The notes below the pieces were generated by a model. The model saw nothing but the letters and a program-made list of their open reading frames with translations. It was not told where the DNA came from and did not search any database. Shown here piece by piece: positions 59,972-64,000 of a stretch of 64,000 nucleotides of DNA (position 1 is the stretch's first letter; every line of letters starts with the position of its first letter). The position numbers were made by a program, and so were the translations under genes. Location: positions 1 through 64,000 of the forward strand of contig CAWGDF010000013.1 in NCBI GenBank assembly GCA_963821275.1. Direction: 5' to 3'. This DNA comes from JACVRW01 sp963821275. Its GTDB lineage: Bacteria > Actinomycetota > Thermoleophilia > Solirubrobacterales > Thermoleophilaceae.

Positions 59972-60450
59972 TCAACCCTCCACGCCGGTGGCCTCGTGCG
60001 GAGCCCCGCCAGGAACTCCGACTGCCAGTTCTGCAAAGTCTTCTCCCAGAAGTCCGGTCGCGTCAGGTACTCCCCCCAGGAAACCGCGTCCTGATGATGG
60101 TCGAGCCGTTCGGCGTTGTAGTCGGTCACTCCGGTCAACGATTGGGCAAGCCAGCTTCCGATCCAGATCACCGCCATCACGAGCAGCAGCTCCTGGTCCG
60201 ATCCCCTCCGGGCCTCGCCGATCTTCTTGGACTCGATACTCGGACTGCCAGTTCTCCATGACCGCGGTGGCGACCTCCGACGACGTGACGTAGCGGCCGA
60301 TCGAGATACGCGCGTCCCCGTGGCGATCCTGGTCCTCGTTGAAGTCCGCGTGCCCCGCCACGGCCTGGAGCACCAGGGCCCCGAGGAAGAGCAGGAGGAA
60401 GGCGAGCGAAAGGCCGTTGTGCCTGAGGAAGCGTTCGGCAGGGAGACCGA
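59972..60450 (-). pseudogene. DUF6766-type membrane protein, rearranged remnant
   Basis: Pieces in three minus-strand frames: FLRHNGLSLAFLLLFLGALV, LQAVAGHADFNEDQDRHGDA, ISIGRYVTSSEVATAVMENW, then SKKIGEARRGSDQELLLVMA, VIWIGSWLAQSLTGVTDYNA, DAVSWGEYLTRPDFWEKTLQ and GAPHEATGVEG. The order is right for DUF6766, but a middle segment and the start codon are missing and the frame changes at least twice. The upstream edge fuses directly to a lipoprotein fragment. Confidence 0.65.
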
Positions 60451-60726
60451 GGCGCTGGTCACGTGCACGCTCGCGCCGGCGGCCACGCCTCCATCAGGCA
60501 GCCCGAGCGTGAGGATCGCCTCGTCGCAGGGCCCGCTCGCCTCCTCCTCCAGCGTGCTCGGGTCTCCCTCGGCCAGTAGCGCACAGGCCGCCCCGCCCTG
60601 GCGCTGCTGGATTGCGGCATGGAACGCCTCGGCCGTCGCGGTCGCGTCCGGCCCCCGCTCCGTAGCCCCGCATCCGGCCACCGCGACGCATCCCAGTGCC
60701 ACCACGAGCTGACGCGCGACCGCCAT
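60440..60726 (-). pseudogene. Lipoprotein N-terminal fragment
   Basis: MAVARQLVVALGCVAVAGCG is a lipoprotein signal peptide with lipobox VAGC, followed by DATATAEAFHAAIQQRQGGA and CALLAEGDPSTLEEEASGPC. It resembles a family of small lipoproteins of about 170 residues, but its second half is replaced near 60440 by the DUF6766 remnant in another frame. Probably a deletion joined two neighbouring genes. Confidence 0.6.
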
Positions 60727-60759
60727 CGTGGCGATTGTCTGCTCCCGGAAGACGGAAGC

Positions 60760-61557
60760 TCAGCGCGGCTCCAGGTCGGCCTCGAGCGCGGAGTGATCGC
60801 TCAGGCCCGCCTCCCGCCAGGCGTGGTGGTAGACGCACGCGGTCGGCCGCAGCTCCGCGGAGGCGAACAGGTGGTCGAGGCGCCAGCCGCCGGCGTGCCC
60901 CGCGATCCGCTGCCAGGTCCAGCTGGGCTCCGGGCTCGCGTAGCCGTGGAGGCTGCGAAATGCGTCCGCGTAGCCCAGGTCGCGTAGCCCGGGAACCACT
61001 CCGAGCTCGGCCCGGTCCCACTCGAGGCCGCGGTCCTCACGTAGCCGCCCGCGCGAGTCGCGCGCGAAGGAGAGCACCTCCCCGGCCAGGGACTCGCGCC
61101 GTGGCGTGTTCAGGTCGCCGCAGAGCACCCGCGGGCCTGGTGGAGCCGCCTCGAAGGCGGCCCGTATGGCCTCCAGTGTTCGTACCTTCACCCAGCCGTT
61201 GGCGGCGTTTGGCACGTGCACGCACTGAATCTCACCGCCGGCCAGCGTGGTCGCGCCGACCACGGTCTCCGGCCACGGGACCCCGATCGTGGTGCGCGCC
61301 TCCCCCAGCCGGGTCCGCGAGGCCAGCAGGACTCCGGTTCGGCGGCTCGGCGCGGGCTCGCGGCGAGGATCGGCCCAGTCGAGCGAGATCCGGACATGCC
61401 GGAGTCCGAGGACGCGGCAGGCCGCTCTCCAAAGCGGCGCCGTGCGCTCGGTCACCTCCTGCAGGGCGAGCAGGTGCGGTTCGCGCTCCGCTATCACGGC
61501 CGCCTGCTCCGACAGCCGCGACACCCGACGGGCCACGTTCCAGCTCAGAATCCGCAT
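60760..61557 (-). CDS. Endonuclease/exonuclease/phosphatase family protein
   Basis: 265 residues with the EEP fold used by exonuclease III and DNase I: MRILSWNVARRVSRLSEQAA, LLALQEVTERTAPLW (metal-binding Glu), RVLCGDLNTPRRES (catalytic Asp-x-Asn), LDHLFASAEL and GLSDHSALEADLEPR (catalytic Asp-His). All core catalytic motifs are intact. It could act on DNA or on a phosphodiester/phospholipid substrate. I chose ATG 61557 because the family begins with the strand MRILSWN; the open frame upstream is unrelated. Confidence 0.9.
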   Translation of the reverse strand: MRILSWNVARRVSRLSEQAAVIAEREPHLLALQEVTERTAPLWRAACRVLGLRHVRISLDWADPRREPAPSRRTGVLLASRTRLGEARTTIGVPWPETVVGATTLAGGEIQCVHVPNAANGWVKVRTLEAIRAAFEAAPPGPRVLCGDLNTPRRESLAGEVLSFARDSRGRLREDRGLEWDRAELGVVPGLRDLGYADAFRSLHGYASPEPSWTWQRIAGHAGGWRLDHLFASAELRPTACVYHHAWREAGLSDHSALEADLEPR

Positions 61558-61610
61558 TCCAAAGCGGAATCTTGCCTCAGCGTGGGCGGTTGAGGCCCCC
61601 ACCCCCCACC

Positions 61611-61638
61611 CCCCAGTAGGGGGGAACCCCCCATACCC
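61611..61638 (+). promoter_or_regulatory. Duplicated promoter element, copy 1
   Basis: CCCCAGTAGGGGGGAACCCC then CCATACCC, ending 33 bases before the ATG of the first SnoaL-like gene. The same element, at the same spacing, lies before the third one. Confidence 0.55.
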
Positions 61639-61671
61639 CCGCGGGCGCTGCCGGGCGATGCTTGACCCACG

Positions 61672-62082
61672 ATGAGGAGCGGAGCCCACACCCAGACCAC
61701 CGGCGCAGGCGAGCAGCTGGAGCGCCTCTTCGACGCCACTTTCGGCGCCGACGGCCTCGAGGACGGGCTGAGCTTCCTCTGCCCCGACATCGAGCTCGAC
61801 GTGTCCGAGATGCTCGACGGCGCGGTCTACAAGGGACGCGCCGCGGTCCGCGCGTACTGCGAGTCGCTCGCTGACGCCTGGCAGGCGATGGAGATGCAGC
61901 CGGAATCGATCGAGGAGCGGCGCGGCGTGGTCGTGGCGCTGGTCCGGTGCCACGCCCAGGGCCGCGAGAGCGGCGTGAACGTCCAGGCTCCCGCGGCCTG
62001 GGTGGCCACCCTCCGCGATGGCAAAGTGGCCAGGGCGCGATTCACGATGAATCGCGGACGGGCGCTCGAGGCGGTCGCCTGA
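61672..62082 (+). CDS. SnoaL/NTF2-like protein, copy 1
   Basis: 136 residues of the SnoaL fold: EQLERLFDATFGADGLEDGL, DIELDVSEMLDGAVYKGRAA, VRAYCESLADAWQAMEMQPE, AAWVATLRDGKVARARFTMN. It resembles small polyketide-cyclase-like or binding proteins; no catalytic residues can be assigned. Followed 10 bases later by a second SnoaL-like gene, probably one operon, and paralogous to the gene at 62755-63160. Confidence 0.83.
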   Translation: MRSGAHTQTTGAGEQLERLFDATFGADGLEDGLSFLCPDIELDVSEMLDGAVYKGRAAVRAYCESLADAWQAMEMQPESIEERRGVVVALVRCHAQGRESGVNVQAPAAWVATLRDGKVARARFTMNRGRALEAVA

Positions 62083-62092
62083 AGGACCAGCC

Positions 62093-62509
62093 ATGTCGCC
62101 GGGGAACGTCGATCTCGTGCGACGGGTCCACCGCGACTGGAACATCGGCGGTTGCCCGGCGCGGTCCGGTCTGCTGGACGCCCGCGTCGAGTGGGTCAAT
62201 CCCGACGGAGCCGTCGAGCCCGGCACCCGGAAAGGGCTCCCCGCCTTTCGCAGGGCCGTGCGCAAGGTTCAGGAGAGCTTCGTCGAGATGCGGATCGACG
62301 TCGAGCAGTGCGTCGAGCTCGACGCCTGCCGCGTGCTCGTGATCGGCACCTGGTGGGGACGGGGGCGCGTGAGCCACGTGCGCCTGAAGCGACGCATGGG
62401 GTTTCTGTGGACGGTGAGCGACGGCCGTGCGTGCCGATTCGAGTGGTTTCACGACCCGGGGGCGGCTCTGGAAGCCTCCCGCCGGGCGCAAACCCAGCTG
62501 GCGCTCTAG
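62093..62509 (+). CDS. SnoaL/NTF2-like protein, copy 2
   Basis: 138 residues: NVDLVRRVHRDWNIGGCPAR, LLDARVEWVNPDGAVEPGTR, KGLPAFRRAVRKVQESFVEM, LVIGTWWGRGRVSHVRL. The same fold but a different subfamily from its neighbour. Starts ten bases after the first SnoaL-like gene. No known substrate. Confidence 0.8.
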   Translation: MSPGNVDLVRRVHRDWNIGGCPARSGLLDARVEWVNPDGAVEPGTRKGLPAFRRAVRKVQESFVEMRIDVEQCVELDACRVLVIGTWWGRGRVSHVRLKRRMGFLWTVSDGRACRFEWFHDPGAALEASRRAQTQLAL

Positions 62510-62692
62510 CCGCCGGTCCCCAGGCCAGGGCGATCCGCTGACCCGTGCGGGGCCTGCCAACCGCGGGCGCGCGTCGACCACCTGCGCCGGCGGGATGGAG
62601 GTCAGTGCGGCCGCCGATTCAGCCGGATTCACAGCCATGCCGGCGCCGCTCGAGGGTGGGGCCAGCCCCATCTCCCCTACGTGCTCCCCGCA

Positions 62693-62721
62693 CCCCTACT
62701 GGGGGGAACTCCCCCATACCC
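62693..62721 (+). promoter_or_regulatory. Duplicated promoter element, copy 2
   Basis: CCCCTACTGGGGGGAACTCC then CCCATACCC, ending 33 bases before ATG 62755. It matches the element at 61611-61638 in sequence and spacing, including the GGGGGGAAC and CCATACC blocks. Confidence 0.55.
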
Positions 62722-62754
62722 GCAGCAGTTCGGCGGAGCGATCATGTGCGCAGG

Positions 62755-63160
62755 ATGAGGAGCGCGAGCCCCCACCAGAACCATCACGGCGGAGGAGCGC
62801 CCGCTCGGTCCCGATGCGGCCGCGCGCGGGCTGGAGCATGGCCTGGACCTGCTGAGCCCGGACGTCGAGCTCGACCTGTCTGAGCTGCCAGACGGCACCG
62901 TCCTCTACGGTCGTGCCGCCGTGCGCGAATACTGGGAGCGGCACGCCGACGTCTGGCAGGAGTTCGAGATCGAGCCGGAGTGGGTCGCCGAGCACGACGG
63001 CGTGCTGGTGGCGCTGGTCGAGCTGCGCGGCCGCGGGCGGCTCAGCGGAGCCCCGGTCGCCGCGCAGGCCGCCTGGGTGGCCGACGTGCGCGACGGCCGG
63101 TTGAACAGCGCTTTCCTGACTTTCAACCGCGGCCGGGCTCTCGAGGCCGTGAGTACCTGA
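62755..63160 (+). CDS. SnoaL/NTF2-like protein, copy 3, N-terminal frameshift
   Basis: From about codon 8 the protein reads LEHGLDLLSPDVELDLSELP, GRAAVREYWERHADVWQEFE, AAWVADVRDGRLNSAFLTFN and RGRALEAVST: a close paralogue of copy 1 (FTMNRGRALEAVA). The matching start, ATGAGGAGC at 62755, shared with copy 1, is in another frame, so one small indel lies near 62760-62790. Without it the first in-frame start would be GTG 62921, which would lack half the fold. Confidence 0.75.
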
Positions 63161-63176
63161 GGGGGGGCCGCCCCCG

Positions 63177-64000
63177 TCAGGCCGCCGCGCCGGTGTGGAC
63201 GACACCGCCGTTGGAGAGCACGACCCCGTCGGCGCAGGAAGCCTCCACCAAGCCGTCCTGGAACTGCTCATGGTAGAGCCGCGCGTAGAGGCCACCACGG
63301 GCCAGCAGCTCCGCGTGCGTGCCCCGCTCGACGAGCCGGCCGCGGTCGAGAACGAAGATCACGTCCGCCGCGAAGATCGTGGACAGGCGATGCGCGATCG
63401 CCAGGGTGGTCCGGCCCCTCATCAGGGGCTCGAAAGCCGCCTGCACCAGGCGCTCGCTGGTGGTGTCCAGCGCCGACGTGGCCTCGTCGAGGATCAGGAT
63501 GCGCGGATCCTTGAGGAAGACGCGGGCGATCGCCACCCGCTGCTTCTCGCCCCCCGACAGGCGGTAGCCGCGCTCTCCCACCAGCGTGTCGTAGCCCTCG
63601 TCGAGCTCTGTGATCCGGTCGTGGATCAGCGCCGAGCGGGCGGCCGCCTCGAGCTCCTCCTGCGTGGCGTCTCGCTTGGCGTAGAGCAGGTTGTCGCGCA
63701 CGCTGGAGTGGAACAAGTAGGTCTCCTGGGTCACGACGCCGACGATCTCCGACAGCGACGCCAGCCGTATCCGGCGGACGTCGAGCCCGTCGATCTCCAC
63801 GCTTCCCTCGCTGGCGTCGTAGAGGCGCGGGATCAGATAGGAGACGGTGGTCTTGCCCGCGCCGCTGGGGCCCACCAGCGCGCCCAGCTGCCCGGGCTCG
63901 ATCGTGAGCGAGAGGTGGTCGAGGGCGCGCCGGCGTGACGGCGGCCCGGCACCGTCGGCGGCGGCTCCGCCGTCCAGCGGCGAGCTCTCCGGGTAGAAGA
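63177..64000 (-). CDS. ABC exporter ATP-binding part, partial at right edge
   Basis: About 274 codons, the C-terminal nucleotide-binding domain of an MsbA/LmrA-type half transporter; the membrane domain lies beyond the window. Walker A GPSGAGKTTVSYL, Q-loop VVTQETYLFHSSVRDNLLYA, signature YRLSGGEKQRVAIARVFLKD, Walker B ILILDEATSALD, H-loop IAHRLSTI. A complete ATPase, so it should power export of lipids or drugs. An ATG near 63875 is internal, since coding continues to the edge (FYPESSPLDGGAA). Confidence 0.92.
   Translation of the reverse strand, partial: FYPESSPLDGGAAADGAGPPSRRRALDHLSLTIEPGQLGALVGPSGAGKTTVSYLIPRLYDASEGSVEIDGLDVRRIRLASLSEIVGVVTQETYLFHSSVRDNLLYAKRDATQEELEAAARSALIHDRITELDEGYDTLVGERGYRLSGGEKQRVAIARVFLKDPRILILDEATSALDTTSERLVQAAFEPLMRGRTTLAIAHRLSTIFAADVIFVLDRGRLVERGTHAELLARGGLYARLYHEQFQDGLVEASCADGVVLSNGGVVHTGAAA

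Overview
The window reads as a high-GC chromosome segment from an actinobacterium. The gene families fit a Thermoleophilia/Solirubrobacterales-like soil lineage best: a GlpX-type fructose bisphosphatase, several large ATP-binding LuxR regulators, paired carboxymuconolactone-decarboxylase-like proteins, a DUF2252 protein, a RecQ-phosphoribosyltransferase fusion and an NhaA-DsbA fusion. That taxonomic placement is an inference from family content and base composition; no rRNA or ribosomal protein gene is present to confirm it.

Layout. 0-9.3 kb: an alpha/beta hydrolase-glycosyltransferase fusion, an alcohol/aldehyde oxidation module (zinc alcohol dehydrogenase on +, aldehyde dehydrogenase plus DUF779 protein on -), a truncated aldehyde dehydrogenase copy, a decayed Asp/Glu-racemase-superfamily gene abutting an IS110-type transposase remnant, and glpX. 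9.9-35.8 kb: a patchwork bounded and punctuated by 3' halves of tRNA genes (His twice, initiator Met, a second CAT tRNA, Gly), with one integrase reduced to its catalytic domain. Inside are small stress-type genes (SHOCT, DUF7144, carboxymuconolactone-decarboxylase-like, HD-like, coiled-coil), an NDH-2, a DHA2 transporter, a coupled SMP-30 lactonase/glucose-6-phosphate dehydrogenase-like pair, a disulfide-free pyridine-nucleotide oxidoreductase, DUF2252, a MalT-type regulator, a 2-TM potassium channel and RecQ. 36-46.7 kb: a DUF2231-Rieske protein, a DUF2007 protein, a ferritin-like protein, the NhaA-DsbA fusion, an FMN reductase, a GNAT enzyme and a tight run of three alpha/beta hydrolases. 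46.7-56.3 kb: three LuxR-type regulators with a cupin/NTF2-like pair and an FAD monooxygenase. 56.7-64 kb: a GNAT protein, a second DHA2 transporter, a second 2-TM potassium channel, an endonuclease/exonuclease/phosphatase-family enzyme, three SnoaL-like genes with a duplicated promoter, and the start of an ABC exporter gene that runs off the right edge.

How the parts work together. Central carbon (glpX, zwf-like, lactonase), alcohol/aldehyde oxidation and respiratory NADH oxidation (NDH-2) are mixed with general-stress functions (channels, CMD proteins, SHOCT proteins, exporters). The most interesting regulatory signal is a near-identical 20-base element, consensus TTCATGCCATYNGGNNGATG, found five times, each in the same orientation upstream of a small or stress-type gene. 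This looks like a shared promoter or operator. A second GGGGGATG-containing inverted repeat precedes other genes, and the SnoaL pair has its own duplicated promoter.

Caveat on the sequence. At least eight otherwise complete genes carry a single-base frameshift, several next to G/C runs. This pattern is more like residual assembly indels than true decay, whereas the truncated genes (arylsulfatase, aldehyde dehydrogenase copy, IS110, integrase, DUF6766) look truly broken.
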